DNA from: QNYZ01 sp964577615
Lineage (GTDB): Bacteria > Desulfobacterota > Desulfobacteria > Desulfobacterales > QNYZ01
Direction of reading: 5' to 3'
NCBI GenBank assembly: GCA_964577615.1
Contig: CAZNZW010000002.1
Location: 43,445 to 107,444, forward strand
Length of the DNA: 64,000 bases
Within the stretch, counting starts at the first letter, position 1; each line of letters begins with the position of its first letter. The translations under genes were made by a program, and so were the position numbers. Positions 27,181-35,964 of this stretch are shown piece after piece. A model generated the notes under the pieces. The model was not told the origin of the DNA, ran no database searches, and saw nothing but the letters and a program-made list of their open reading frames with translations.

Positions 27181-27921
27181 TCAATCTGAATCTTCTTCCT
27201 GTCTGAGCCGGGGATAGATTATTTCCCGGGCCCGCGTCAGGTGGGAGACCATATCGATTTCCGTCCAGATCAGGTCGTCTATTTTATCCACCCGGACGGG
27301 GTCCTGCCGGGAAATCGTGGTCAATGCGGTTTCGTAATCGATCTGCCGGGCCAGGGGGATGTCCGCCGCGTAGAGGCGGCAGATCCGGGTAAATGTACCA
27401 AGGGACAACCGGGTGATGCCGGCCAGTTCGCCGAATACCTGTCCGAGAGCCGATCTGTCTTTGGACATCTTCACCAGCACGCCGTCCGTATCGGTTTCGA
27501 TATACACTTCATCCCGCGAATCGGTACGGCCGCTGGCCAGAACCACATTCCGGCCGTCAGTCTGCTGGAGGTGCTCAATCGCCCGTTTTTCATAAAGGAG
27601 ATCGGATTCCAGAAGAAGAAAATCCGTGGTGATCAGGTCCCGCAGGTTGAAAAGCGTATAAAAACTGTTGGTCTGATCGTAGATCGGATTTTTTCTCAGG
27701 ATGATGCGGGCATCCCGGGCGGCAAGGGCTTCATAATAACCGGCCTCGTATCCGGTCCCGATGATGAAACGCTGAATGCCGTTTTCCGACAGAATGCGGA
27801 TCGATCGTTCGATGAGCGTGACTCCGCCGATTTGAATAAATCCCTTGGGATGGCTGTCGAGATGTTCATTGATGCGCAGGCCCAGGCCGGCGGCCATGAT
27901 GACGGCGGTGTTGAGTTGCAT
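27181..27921 (-). CDS. NTP-transferase, phosphocholine/aminoethylphosphonate cytidylyltransferase-like (LicC type)
   Basis: 246 residues from the ATG at 27921; an in-frame ATG 45 bp upstream has no ribosome site and would add non-conserved residues. The N-terminal AVIMAAGLGLRINEH and HPKGFIQIGG are the nucleotide-binding and Lys motifs of sugar-phosphate nucleotidyltransferases. NPIYDQTNSFYTLFNLR and LLLESDLLYE are more like LicC/PntC cytidylyltransferases than sugar enzymes, with Asp in the metal position. It could make the CDP-activated donor used by LicD or the CDP-glycerol-type transferases next to it. It is the only minus-strand gene inside the LPS locus. Substrate is inferred. Confidence 0.7.
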   Translation of the reverse strand: MQLNTAVIMAAGLGLRINEHLDSHPKGFIQIGGVTLIERSIRILSENGIQRFIIGTGYEAGYYEALAARDARIILRKNPIYDQTNSFYTLFNLRDLITTDFLLLESDLLYEKRAIEHLQQTDGRNVVLASGRTDSRDEVYIETDTDGVLVKMSKDRSALGQVFGELAGITRLSLGTFTRICRLYAADIPLARQIDYETALTTISRQDPVRVDKIDDLIWTEIDMVSHLTRAREIIYPRLRQEEDSD

Positions 27922-28146
27922 GTTTTTTCCCGTTTGATGACGTTTATTTCTGGCTGTCCATACCATGTCAATGGGGGTTGCTCAATATCGATTTATTTTG
28001 CTATCATCGCCCGGCATCGGAAAGGATTTGATGGCGCCGATATAGACACCGGGCCGGGAATGTTTCTTTTGGCATAAAGAGTGGATGGATCCGGAAAACA
28101 ACCGGCGGAGATTATTTTTCGGCAGACGGGATTGAAGACAATAGAT

Positions 28147-30042
28147 ATGAACGGACACAGACGCTTTGGCCCCCGGATGGCGGCCCGCGGCAGGCTGTTG
28201 CGCTGGGCCGGCGGGTTCACGGTATTCAACGCCCTTGTACTGATGGCGGTCATCAGCCGGTATTTTCGCTTTGCCGGATCGATCGGCGGTGCGCTGCCCC
28301 TGTTTTACGCGGCAACCATTCTCATCGGGCACGCATTTTTTCTGGCCGGCGGGATCGGGCTGGCGATCCTTGTGCCGGTTATTCTGATCTGGCCCAATCG
28401 GTTTTTTGTCTGGGGCATCGGGGTGTCAGCGGCCCTGGCCGGGATTGCCGGTCTGATGCTTGATTTTGTGGTGTATTCCCAGTATCGCGTTCATTTGAAT
28501 AAAGTCATGCTTGACCTGATCATCAGCGGCGGACGGGATGTTTTTGATCTTGCCTGGCAGAACTATCTGATGGCCTTTGTGGCTGTGGCGGGTATTCTGG
28601 CTGTTGAAACTGTGGCGGCCTGGCTTTTATGGCGAACGATTGTTGAACGGTCGCGTCGCCTCAAAGGGATTGCCATTGGCCTTATAGTCGGTATCTTTTT
28701 CCTGTCCGCCGGCCATGGGATCCATGCCTGGGCGGATGCCACCTGTTATCGTCCCGTCACCGCCATGGACCGCCATTTTCCCCTTTACTATCCACTGACA
28801 GCCAAACGGGTATTGCAGAAATACGGTCTGGTCGACCTGACCCGCAATCGGGTCCGGCGCCAGTTAAAAATCCATGCTGTCGCCGGAAAAACCATCCGGT
28901 ATCCGCTCAGTCCACTGACCTTTGCCCCTGTTGATAAACAATTAAATGTGCTGGTGATCGCCATTGATTCCTGGCGGTTTGACATGCTGACCCCGATGGT
29001 AACCCCGCACATTTACCGCTTTATTACCCGGCACCCGGCCTGGCGGTTCAACAACCATTTGAGCGGTGGCAACGGAACCCGGATCGGTATTTTTTCGCTT
29101 TTTTACGGTTTGTCCGGTGTGCATTGGAACGCCATGGCCAATGAGCAGACCGGGCCGGTCCTGATCCGTGAGTTTTTGAAGCGGAAGTACCAGATGGGCA
29201 TATTCGCCAGCGCCAAACTGACCACCCCGCCGTTCAACCGGACGGTGTTTAACGACATTGAAAACCTGCGGTCATTTTCCAGGGGGACCGGCGCCTGGGG
29301 GCGGGATCTGAATGCGCTGGCCGACTGGTCGCGCTGGATCAGGGCGCGCGATCCAGCGCGGCCTTTTTTTGGATTTCTTTTCTTTGATTCGGCCCATGCC
29401 TATACGTTTCCACCGGATTACCCCCGGATTTTCAAGCCGGTCTGGGATGAGGTCAACTATCTGTCCCTGGGACCTGATTTTGATCCGCTGCCTTTTCTCA
29501 ACCGATACAAGGTGGCGGTTCATTTTATCGATTCGCTGGTCGGGCAGGTATTGTCGGACCTCACGCAATCCGGTCTGCTGGAGAATACGATAATCATTTT
29601 TACCGGCGATCACGGGCAGGAGTTCAACGATAACAAACGCAATTTCTGGGGACACGGCGGCAATTATACAGACTACCAGATCAAGGTTCCTCTGGCCGTT
29701 TACTGGCCGGGACGCGGTAAAATCACTGTGGATTATCCCACCAGTCATCTGGATATCGTTCCGACCCTGATGCGGGATGTCTTCGGATGCCGCAATCCCA
29801 TTCCCGACTACAGCGACGGCCACCATCTGCTGACACCCGGCGGCCGCGACTGGCTCGTTGTGGGCGGGTATTTCAACTATGCGATTCGGGAGCGCGACCG
29901 GATCACCATGTCGTATGCCACCGGAAACTACGAAATCTTCGATCTGACCAATGGCGTGCTTAAAAACGCCAAGCTGCATTACAAAGTGGTTAAGCAGGTC
30001 ATGGATCAGGCCGCCCGGTTTTATCGGGGGCCGTCATCCTGA
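28147..30042 (+). CDS. Inner-membrane sulfatase-fold protein, YejM (PbgA/LapC)-like
   Basis: 631 residues from the ATG at 28147; a GTG at 28081 is in frame but has no clear ribosome site. The N-terminal third has about five membrane helices and ends in YRPVTAMDRHFPLYYPLTAKR, which is close to the YejM linker. A periplasmic alkaline-phosphatase-superfamily domain follows: VIAIDSWRFDML, GNGTRIGIFSLFYG at the nucleophile position, IIFTGDHGQEF, and WGHGGNYTDYQIKVPL with further metal-site residues. In enterobacteria YejM/LapC controls LpxC stability according to LPS level; here the position inside an LPS locus supports an LPS-linked role. An LPS-modifying phospho-transferase is the alternative. 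Confidence 0.78.
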   Translation: MNGHRRFGPRMAARGRLLRWAGGFTVFNALVLMAVISRYFRFAGSIGGALPLFYAATILIGHAFFLAGGIGLAILVPVILIWPNRFFVWGIGVSAALAGIAGLMLDFVVYSQYRVHLNKVMLDLIISGGRDVFDLAWQNYLMAFVAVAGILAVETVAAWLLWRTIVERSRRLKGIAIGLIVGIFFLSAGHGIHAWADATCYRPVTAMDRHFPLYYPLTAKRVLQKYGLVDLTRNRVRRQLKIHAVAGKTIRYPLSPLTFAPVDKQLNVLVIAIDSWRFDMLTPMVTPHIYRFITRHPAWRFNNHLSGGNGTRIGIFSLFYGLSGVHWNAMANEQTGPVLIREFLKRKYQMGIFASAKLTTPPFNRTVFNDIENLRSFSRGTGAWGRDLNALADWSRWIRARDPARPFFGFLFFDSAHAYTFPPDYPRIFKPVWDEVNYLSLGPDFDPLPFLNRYKVAVHFIDSLVGQVLSDLTQSGLLENTIIIFTGDHGQEFNDNKRNFWGHGGNYTDYQIKVPLAVYWPGRGKITVDYPTSHLDIVPTLMRDVFGCRNPIPDYSDGHHLLTPGGRDWLVVGGYFNYAIRERDRITMSYATGNYEIFDLTNGVLKNAKLHYKVVKQVMDQAARFYRGPSS

Positions 30043-30064
30043 TGGAAAGGGAAAGACCACTCGC

Positions 30065-31147
30065 ATGAAAAAGAAGCTGCCTTTCGATCATCCGCCGGAA
30101 AGTGTCTGTATCCTGCGACTGTCGGCCCTGGGGGATGTCTGTAACCTGGTACCGGTGATCCGTACCCTGCAGACCCATTGGCCGGCCACCCGGATTACCT
30201 GGATTATCGGTCGACTGGAATCCCGGCTGGTGGGAGATATTCCAGGCGTGGAGTTTATCGTTTTTGATAAAAAGGCTGGACTCCCCGGTGTTTTACAGCT
30301 AAGAAAAACCCTTGCCGGGCGGCGGTTTTCCGTCCTGCTGCACATGCAGGCGGCGCTGCGGGCCAGTCTGGTCTCCCTGGTTGTCCCCGCGACTGTCAGA
30401 GTGGGGTTTCACCGCAGCATGGCCAAGGATTGTCAATGGCTGTTTACCGGCGCCACGACCCGGGCGCTGACCCATCCCCATGTGGTGGATGGTTTTTTTT
30501 CGTTTCTCGAAACCATTGGTCTGCCGCAGCGGGATCTGAGATGGGATATTCCCCTTCCGGAAGCCGCACGAAAAACAGCGGAACGGCTGCTGGGAGAACT
30601 GACAGCGGGTTATATGGTTGTCAGCCCGTGCAGCAGTGTTCGCCGGCGCAACTTCCGTAACTGGCCGGCACGTAAATATGCCCGCCTGATTGATGACGCG
30701 GCCGACCGGTACCAGGTGCCAACGGTACTGACGGGCGGGCCCGGCGCCGGGGAAGGGGATATGGGCCGCCGGATTGTTGCGCATTGCCGCCACCGGCCGC
30801 TGAACCTGATCGGCCGCACGGACGTCAAGGCGCTGCTGGCGGTAATTGCCGGCGCCCGTGCCGTGGTATCGCCCGATTCGGGGCCGGTTCATCTGGCCAA
30901 CGCCGTGGGCGTGCCGCCGGTGGGCCTGTATGCCGGCAGCAATCCGCTGCGCACCGGCCCGTATCTGCACCGGGAGTGGGTGGTCAACGTGTATCCCGAG
31001 GCGGTCCGCCGCCGCTTTGGAAAATCGGTGGACGAGATTCCCTGGGGGAAACGGGTGCGGGACCCCGATGTGGTGGATTTAATCCGCCTGGCGGATGTAT
31101 CCGCAAAACTGGACCGGGTGTTTGCCGGAAGGAATAATCGTTTATGA
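30065..31147 (+). CDS. Family 9 glycosyltransferase (ADP-heptose:LPS heptosyltransferase type)
   Basis: 360 residues from the ATG at 30065 (AAGGGAAAG upstream). N-terminal CILRLSALGDVCNLVPVIRTL is the classic GT9 opening; the donor half has VVSPCSSVRRRNFRNWPARKYARLID, LTGGPGAGE, and VVSPDSGPVHLANAVGVPPVGLYAGSNP. This family adds heptose to the LPS core on the cytosolic side. Its stop overlaps the ligase start (ATGA). Which heptose (I-IV) is not evident. Confidence 0.9.
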   Translation: MKKKLPFDHPPESVCILRLSALGDVCNLVPVIRTLQTHWPATRITWIIGRLESRLVGDIPGVEFIVFDKKAGLPGVLQLRKTLAGRRFSVLLHMQAALRASLVSLVVPATVRVGFHRSMAKDCQWLFTGATTRALTHPHVVDGFFSFLETIGLPQRDLRWDIPLPEAARKTAERLLGELTAGYMVVSPCSSVRRRNFRNWPARKYARLIDDAADRYQVPTVLTGGPGAGEGDMGRRIVAHCRHRPLNLIGRTDVKALLAVIAGARAVVSPDSGPVHLANAVGVPPVGLYAGSNPLRTGPYLHREWVVNVYPEAVRRRFGKSVDEIPWGKRVRDPDVVDLIRLADVSAKLDRVFAGRNNRL

Positions 31148-32400
31148 TTCAAAATAAATATTTTCGGAGCAGCCTCATCGCCCTTTTGATTCTGTTTCCG
31201 GCAATGGCCAACCTTTACAAGAACATGGGGAGCGGCACCCTGATTCTGCTGACCCTGGCCGGGCTGGGGGTTGGTTTCCGGTCTCCCCGGCCGGTATTCA
31301 GTCGCGCTGAAAAGTGGTTGATGGGATTTTTTGTTGCATATCTGTCGGTTTACCTGCTGTCGGCCGGGCTCCATGTGCTTACCGGGGTATTGGGAGAGAT
31401 CCGGGGCCGCCACTTTGAGAAGGAAGCCTACCTGCTGACCTTTATTCCGATCGGCTTTTTTTTCCGCCGCCTGCAGGTTCCCCAGCGGGTTCTCTGGTGG
31501 GGCGTTTCCCTGGGGGGGATTCTGGCCGGATGTTATGCCATGGCTGATTTCGGCTGGATTGATATCGGCTACCGGGTGCGCGGCGCCTACAATCCGATCA
31601 TGTTCGGGTGCCTGTCTCTGACCATGGCGTTTATGGCGATCCAGGGATACCGCTTTTTCCGCCGGCGTCATGTCCTGCTGGTCAGCGTCCCGCTGGCCGG
31701 CTTTTTTCTGGGGACGGTGGCGAGTATTTTAACGGGCAGCCGCGGCGCCTGGATCGCCACGGTTGCGTTTTTCGGGATCACCCTCTGTCATCTGGGGAAG
31801 AATCTCAGGCGCCTGGAACTGGCCCTGATCGCCGGCACCTTCTGTCTGGCGCTTCTGGGCGCGTATCTGGTGCCGTCCACCGGCGTGGCCGATCGCTTTC
31901 ACCTGGCCCGGAATGATCTTCAAAAATATGCCCGGGGAGATGTGACGGTCGAGAACAGCGTGGGCCTGCGGCTGGCATCGTGGAAAGCCTGCCTTCAGAT
32001 GGTGAAAAAGCATCCGCTGCTGGGCATTGGACCGGGGAATTACCGGCCGACCATCGTGGCCATGTCCAAAGCCGGCCGGTTACCCTATGCCGTGGATGTC
32101 TATTATACCCAGCCGCACAATATTTACCTGGCGGTGCTTGTGGACAGCGGTATTACCGGTCTGGCGGTGCTGCTGGCGATTCTCTTTCTACCCGTGGGAA
32201 TATTTTTTGACCGGATCCGCAGGACAAAGCCCGATCCGCCGGCCGCGGCCTATGCCGGGCTGATCCTGTCGGTCGGATACATCCATTTCGGACTCACCGA
32301 AACGATCTTTGGCCGCAACCTTTTCGTGGCCTTTTACGTGATCATGCTGTCGATGCTGCTGACCTTGTCGGCGGCCAGTGAAACTGCGGCCGGGCAATAA
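31144..32400 (+). CDS. O-antigen ligase/polymerase-family membrane protein (WaaL-like)
   Basis: 418 residues with about 11-12 hydrophobic segments and a large periplasmic loop between about residues 245 and 320. The Wzy_C region is visible: TGSRGAWIATVAFF before the loop, then SVGLRLASWKACLQMVKKHPLLGIGPGNYR and the His in YYTQPHNIYLAVLVDSG, the motif used by WaaL enzymes to join undecaprenyl-linked glycan to lipid A-core. Overlaps the GT9 stop. Its stop codon abuts the pheA stop on the other strand, with no intergenic space. A Wzy polymerase is possible, but core-assembly neighbours favour ligase. Confidence 0.82.
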   Translation: MIQNKYFRSSLIALLILFPAMANLYKNMGSGTLILLTLAGLGVGFRSPRPVFSRAEKWLMGFFVAYLSVYLLSAGLHVLTGVLGEIRGRHFEKEAYLLTFIPIGFFFRRLQVPQRVLWWGVSLGGILAGCYAMADFGWIDIGYRVRGAYNPIMFGCLSLTMAFMAIQGYRFFRRRHVLLVSVPLAGFFLGTVASILTGSRGAWIATVAFFGITLCHLGKNLRRLELALIAGTFCLALLGAYLVPSTGVADRFHLARNDLQKYARGDVTVENSVGLRLASWKACLQMVKKHPLLGIGPGNYRPTIVAMSKAGRLPYAVDVYYTQPHNIYLAVLVDSGITGLAVLLAILFLPVGIFFDRIRRTKPDPPAAAYAGLILSVGYIHFGLTETIFGRNLFVAFYVIMLSMLLTLSAASETAAGQ

Positions 32401-33486
32401 TCATCCGGCGGCGGCGGGGCCGGCAGACTGCCGGGTATCGGCCGGATAACTGCCGAGATTTTTCAGCGTAACGGTCAGTGCGGCCATCTTTTTCAACACT
32501 TCCTGAACGTCTGCATCCTGCCCGGATCCTTCGAAGTCAAGGAAAAAACAATAATTGCCCGGATCGGACCGCAGCGGCATGGAGGCAATCCGGGTGAGGT
32601 TGATCCCTGCGTCGGCAAACAGGCCAAGGGCGGCATACAGCCGGCCGGCGCGGTGAGGCGTAACAAAAATGACCGATGTTTTGTCGCCGCGCGCCGTACA
32701 TGGCCGGGGGGAAATCAACAGGAAACGGGTGGAGTTGGCCGGTCCGTCCGCGATGCCTTCTTTGAGGACGGTAAGATCGTACAGATCGGCACACAGGCGG
32801 CTGGCAATGGCCGCCGTGGCGTGCGGGTTTTCCCGGGCCAGCATTTTGGCGGCGCCGGCCGTGTCGTAATACGGATACGGTTCCATCTGGTGGCGTGCCA
32901 GAAAATGGCGGCATTGGGCCAGTGCCTGGGGATGGGAATAGACCACGCGAATATCTTCCATACGCGTGGATGCCGGTGCCAGCAGACAGTGGTTGACGGT
33001 AATAATCGCCTCGCCGGTAACGTGCAGGGGTGTCTTTGTCAGCAGATCGTTGACCGGGGTCACCGCCCCTTCCAGGGAGTTCTCCACCGGCACCACGCCG
33101 ATGTCCAGGTTGCCGGTTTCGACTTCCCGGAACACATCGGTAAATTCGGGGCAGGGGAGGTAGGCGCCGTCCGGCACCAGACGGCGGGCCGCCATCTCGC
33201 TGAAGGCGCCATGCTCGCCTTGAAAGGCCACCAGGGGACGGTCTTTTCCCTGGAGCCGCTTGCTTTCTTCTATAATGGTCTGCATCAGCTGCCGGGTAAA
33301 TGTCCGTTCCACCAGGTCGCGGCTCATGCGGTCGATCCGGGCCAGAATGTCCTGTTCCCGCCGGGTGTCGGTGACCGAGGTTTTGAATTTTTTGGTGCGC
33401 AGGGCCAGGCCCATCCGTTCCTGCAGCAGGACCAGCAGTTCCCGGTCAATTTTATCAATATTGGCGCGAATTTCATTGAGTTTCAT
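32401..33486 (-). CDS. pheA: Bifunctional chorismate mutase/prephenate dehydratase (P-protein)
   Basis: 361 residues from the ATG at 33486 (GAAGAGAGACA upstream). Converts chorismate to prephenate and then phenylpyruvate in phenylalanine synthesis. Residues 1-90 are an AroQ chorismate mutase (LNEIRANIDKIDRELLVLLQERMGLA). The dehydratase follows: FQGEHGAFSEMAA, VPVENSLEGAVTPVNDLL, and the Thr motif near the end of the domain (NSTRFLLIS). A C-terminal ACT domain (VTPHRAGRLYAALGLFADAGINLTRIASMPLRS) provides feedback control by phenylalanine. Length and order are standard. Confidence 0.94.
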   Translation of the reverse strand: MKLNEIRANIDKIDRELLVLLQERMGLALRTKKFKTSVTDTRREQDILARIDRMSRDLVERTFTRQLMQTIIEESKRLQGKDRPLVAFQGEHGAFSEMAARRLVPDGAYLPCPEFTDVFREVETGNLDIGVVPVENSLEGAVTPVNDLLTKTPLHVTGEAIITVNHCLLAPASTRMEDIRVVYSHPQALAQCRHFLARHQMEPYPYYDTAGAAKMLARENPHATAAIASRLCADLYDLTVLKEGIADGPANSTRFLLISPRPCTARGDKTSVIFVTPHRAGRLYAALGLFADAGINLTRIASMPLRSDPGNYCFFLDFEGSGQDADVQEVLKKMAALTVTLKNLGSYPADTRQSAGPAAAG

Positions 33487-33571
33487 TCGATTGTCTCTCT
33501 TCGAATTAATAGGTTGCCGCCGGTTTTTCAGATGAATACCCTCTTTACAGCGCGGTGGCCCAAAAAACAAG

Positions 33572-34459
33572 TTATCCGATGGTGCCCAGGTAAATGGCAA
33601 TCGGTATGGTAAAAATGCTGAGGATGGTCGAGAGCAGAACCATGCCGGCGGCAAAGCGGGAATCGATGCCGTAGCGCAGGGGCAGCACCACCGAGAAGAC
33701 AGCCGAGGGCAGGCAGGAGGCGATCAGGATGACGGCGCGGGCCGTGCCGTCGATGCCGAGGATGGAAACGGCTGCCCACCCGGCCGCAAATCCAAAGACA
33801 AACCGGAGGATCAGCCCGGCGATGAGGTGCGGGTCGGGGCGCAGGCCGTGTTTGTTGAGTGAGCATCCCAGGGCAAAAGTGGCCAGGGCTGGCGCACTGG
33901 CCCCGCAATATTCGATGGCCCGCAGCCAGGTAGACGGCAGGTGGACACCGGCCGACCGGCCGGCAAACCCGATGACAACAGCCCAGAGCAGGGGGGATTT
34001 GACCATTTCGGCCAGCCCTTTAAACGTAAAACCCGCGCTGACGACGAGGATGCCGATGGTGAAGATGTATAAGGTCTGCACCTGATCGTAAATGATGATC
34101 AGGTTCATGGCGGTTACCCCGCCCCACAGTTCCATCAGGGGGATGCCGAGAAAACCGGAATTCATAAAAATAATGGGAAGGGTAAAAGTCCGGAAGTCCA
34201 GCCGGAACCACCGGCAGTAAAGTGCCGAAAGAAGCAGAAGGGTCAGCACGACAATACTGACGGCCGCGCCCATTTTCAGGGTCTGGACGAGGTTGATCCT
34301 GGAGGTGATCAGGGCGTGAAAAACGAGCATCGGCATGAAGAAGTCGGTTACGGACCGCACCAGCGTCTCCTCGTTGAGGGCGAACAGGCGGGAGAAGGCA
34401 AAACCGCCCAGAACGAGCAGGATCAGCGGCAGCAGCATATAAAAGGAATCCACTATCAT
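33572..34459 (-). CDS. AEC-family (auxin efflux carrier) transporter
   Basis: 295 residues from the ATG at 34459, with GGAGA 6 nt upstream; an upstream ATG at 34513 lacks a site. Ten hydrophobic segments in a five-plus-five pattern are visible, e.g. MLLPLILLVLGGFAFSRLF, PIIFMNSGFLGIPLMELWGG, VILIASCLPSAVFSVVLPLRYG. NSGFLGIPL and LPSAVF lie at the two helix breaks expected for the family. Members export or import mono- or dicarboxylates such as malate or malonate. Lies between tRNA-Leu and pheA on the same strand; substrate unknown. Confidence 0.82.
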   Translation of the reverse strand: MIVDSFYMLLPLILLVLGGFAFSRLFALNEETLVRSVTDFFMPMLVFHALITSRINLVQTLKMGAAVSIVVLTLLLLSALYCRWFRLDFRTFTLPIIFMNSGFLGIPLMELWGGVTAMNLIIIYDQVQTLYIFTIGILVVSAGFTFKGLAEMVKSPLLWAVVIGFAGRSAGVHLPSTWLRAIEYCGASAPALATFALGCSLNKHGLRPDPHLIAGLILRFVFGFAAGWAAVSILGIDGTARAVILIASCLPSAVFSVVLPLRYGIDSRFAAGMVLLSTILSIFTIPIAIYLGTIG

Positions 34460-34596
34460 GGTCGGTCTCCGTGGCGCGGCCGGTGAATGCAGGGAAAAAA
34501 CTAGGTTGTCCAATGCCTACCCGCCGGGAATCGGCACCGGAGGTAATTTGTTCAGGAAACGGCCCGGCCGTTTATCGAAAAAATGATGTTGACGGC

Positions 34597-34650
34597 AAAG
34601 AATAAAGCCCTTGCGGAAAATGGATGACATCTGCAAGGGCTTTATTCTTT
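34597..34650 (-). terminator. Terminator-like perfect 18-bp inverted repeat after tRNA-Leu
   Basis: Arms 34597-34614 and 34633-34650 are exactly complementary over 18 bp with an 18-nt loop. Read on the minus strand, the G+C part AAGCCCTTGC/GCAAGGGCTT is followed by TTTATTCTTT, as in an intrinsic terminator. It closes the gap-tpiA-secG-tRNA-Leu run, just 2 bp after the tRNA's CCA. Confidence 0.8.
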
Positions 34651-34652
34651 AA

Positions 34653-34739
34653 TGGTGCCGAAGGCCGGAATTGAACCGGCACGGGCGTAGCCCACTACCC
34701 CCTCAAGATAGCGTGTCTACCAAGTTCCACCACTTCGGC
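34653..34739 (-). tRNA. tRNA-Leu (anticodon GAG)
   Basis: 87 nt on the minus strand: acceptor GCCGAAG/CTTCGGC, D arm TGGTGGAACTTGGTAGACAC, anticodon stem CTATC/GGTAG with loop TTGAGGG (anticodon GAG), a long variable arm as in class II tRNAs, T arm GGTTCAATTCC, discriminator A and encoded CCA (34653-34655). It begins 15 bp after the secG stop and is probably cut from the secG transcript. Confidence 0.95.
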
Positions 34740-34754
34740 ATATTGGGAAAACGA

Positions 34755-35117
34755 TTATTTGTCTTTCTGGGTTCCTTCCGATGTGCTCGTGCTCGGCGGA
34801 GTGGCTTTGTCTGCGGATTTTTCCGGTGTTGCCGATGAGGTTTGCGCAGCGGGCGTCTCGACGCCGGTCATGACGGAACTGGTCGTCTGGTGGCTGGATA
34901 CATACGCCAGCGCCAGCGATGTGGCCATAAATACAACGGCTGCCGCTGTCGTGGCCTTGCCCAGGAAGGTGGATGCGCCCGTGGAACCAAACAGGGTCTG
35001 GCTGCCGCCGCCCCCGAATGCGGCGCCCATATCGGCGCCCTTGCCGGTCTGCAGAAGAACGATCATAATCAGTGCGATACTGACAACAACGTGGAGAATA
35101 ATTAAAAGAATCGACAT
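34755..35117 (-). CDS. secG: Protein-export membrane subunit SecG
   Basis: 120 residues. Two membrane helices with the SecG pattern: LLIILHVVVSIALIMIVLLQ, then the cytosolic loop GKGADMGAAFGGGGSQTLFGSTGA, then FLGKATTAAAVVFMATSLAL. It assists SecYE-dependent protein export. The C-terminal tail (about 75-120) is a Ser/Thr/Pro/Ala-rich low-complexity extension. Directly follows tpiA (15 bp), the usual neighbour order in this group, and precedes tRNA-Leu. Confidence 0.95.
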   Translation of the reverse strand: MSILLIILHVVVSIALIMIVLLQTGKGADMGAAFGGGGSQTLFGSTGASTFLGKATTAAAVVFMATSLALAYVSSHQTTSSVMTGVETPAAQTSSATPEKSADKATPPSTSTSEGTQKDK

Positions 35118-35132
35118 AATTTTTCCGGTTTT

Positions 35133-35891
35133 TTATTTATAGCAAATCAGTTGGCTGAATGTTTCCGCGTCAAGACTGGCCCCCCCGACCAGCGCGCCGT
35201 CTATATCCGGCTGGCTCATCAGCTCCTTGACGTTATTCGGTTTAACGCTCCCCCCATACAGGATTCGAATGGACTTGGCAAGTGAATTTCCAAAATTTGT
35301 TTCAATCCATTGTCGAATGGCCGCATGGACGCTCTGGGCGATATCGGCCGTCGCGGCTTTTCCCGTACCGATGGCCCACACCGGCTCATAGGCAATAACC
35401 AGCGAAGCCAGCGCTTCGGCGGTAAAGCCGTCCAGCCCTTTTTTCAGCTGCCGCTGCAGGACCGGCAGCGTTTTGTCATCTTCACGTTCACTGGCGGTTT
35501 CGCCAATGCAGAGCACGGGAACAAGGCCGGCATCGATGGCCGCAGCTGTTTTTCTGTTCACACCGGTATCGGTTTCACCAAAATACTGACGCCGCTCGGA
35601 ATGGCCGATAATGACATATCGGCAGCCAACGGCCACCAGCATTGCCGGGGAAATCTCACCGGTAAATGCCCCTTCGGTTTCCCAGAACAGGTTCTGGGCG
35701 CCCAGGGTCACCGGGGTGCCACTGATTTCGGCGGCCACGCCGGCAAGAGCGGTAAATGCCGGCGCCACCATCACATCCACGTCCCGGGTATCCTTTACCA
35801 GGGAAACAAGCCGGCGGGCGGTTTCGGCCGCCTCGGTCTGGGTTTTAAACATTTTCCAGTTTCCGGCAATCATCGGTTTTCGGAGAGACAT
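35133..35891 (-). CDS. tpiA: Triosephosphate isomerase
   Basis: 252 residues from the ATG at 35891, with AGAGG 6 nt before it; the GTG two codons earlier overlaps that site and is unlikely. Interconverts dihydroxyacetone phosphate and glyceraldehyde 3-phosphate. Catalytic residues are all present: Lys in AGNWKMFK, His in IGHSERRQYFGE, Glu in AYEPVWAIGTGKAA, plus the phosphate loop LYGGSVKPNN. Follows gap by about 70 bp on the same strand, forming a glycolytic pair. Confidence 0.96.
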   Translation of the reverse strand: MSLRKPMIAGNWKMFKTQTEAAETARRLVSLVKDTRDVDVMVAPAFTALAGVAAEISGTPVTLGAQNLFWETEGAFTGEISPAMLVAVGCRYVIIGHSERRQYFGETDTGVNRKTAAAIDAGLVPVLCIGETASEREDDKTLPVLQRQLKKGLDGFTAEALASLVIAYEPVWAIGTGKAATADIAQSVHAAIRQWIETNFGNSLAKSIRILYGGSVKPNNVKELMSQPDIDGALVGGASLDAETFSQLICYK

Positions 35892-35964
35892 AGCCACCTC
35901 TGTCTGATCTGATCAGTGTTTTTTGCGATAAAAATAATTATGTAAAATCAATACACTATGTCAA

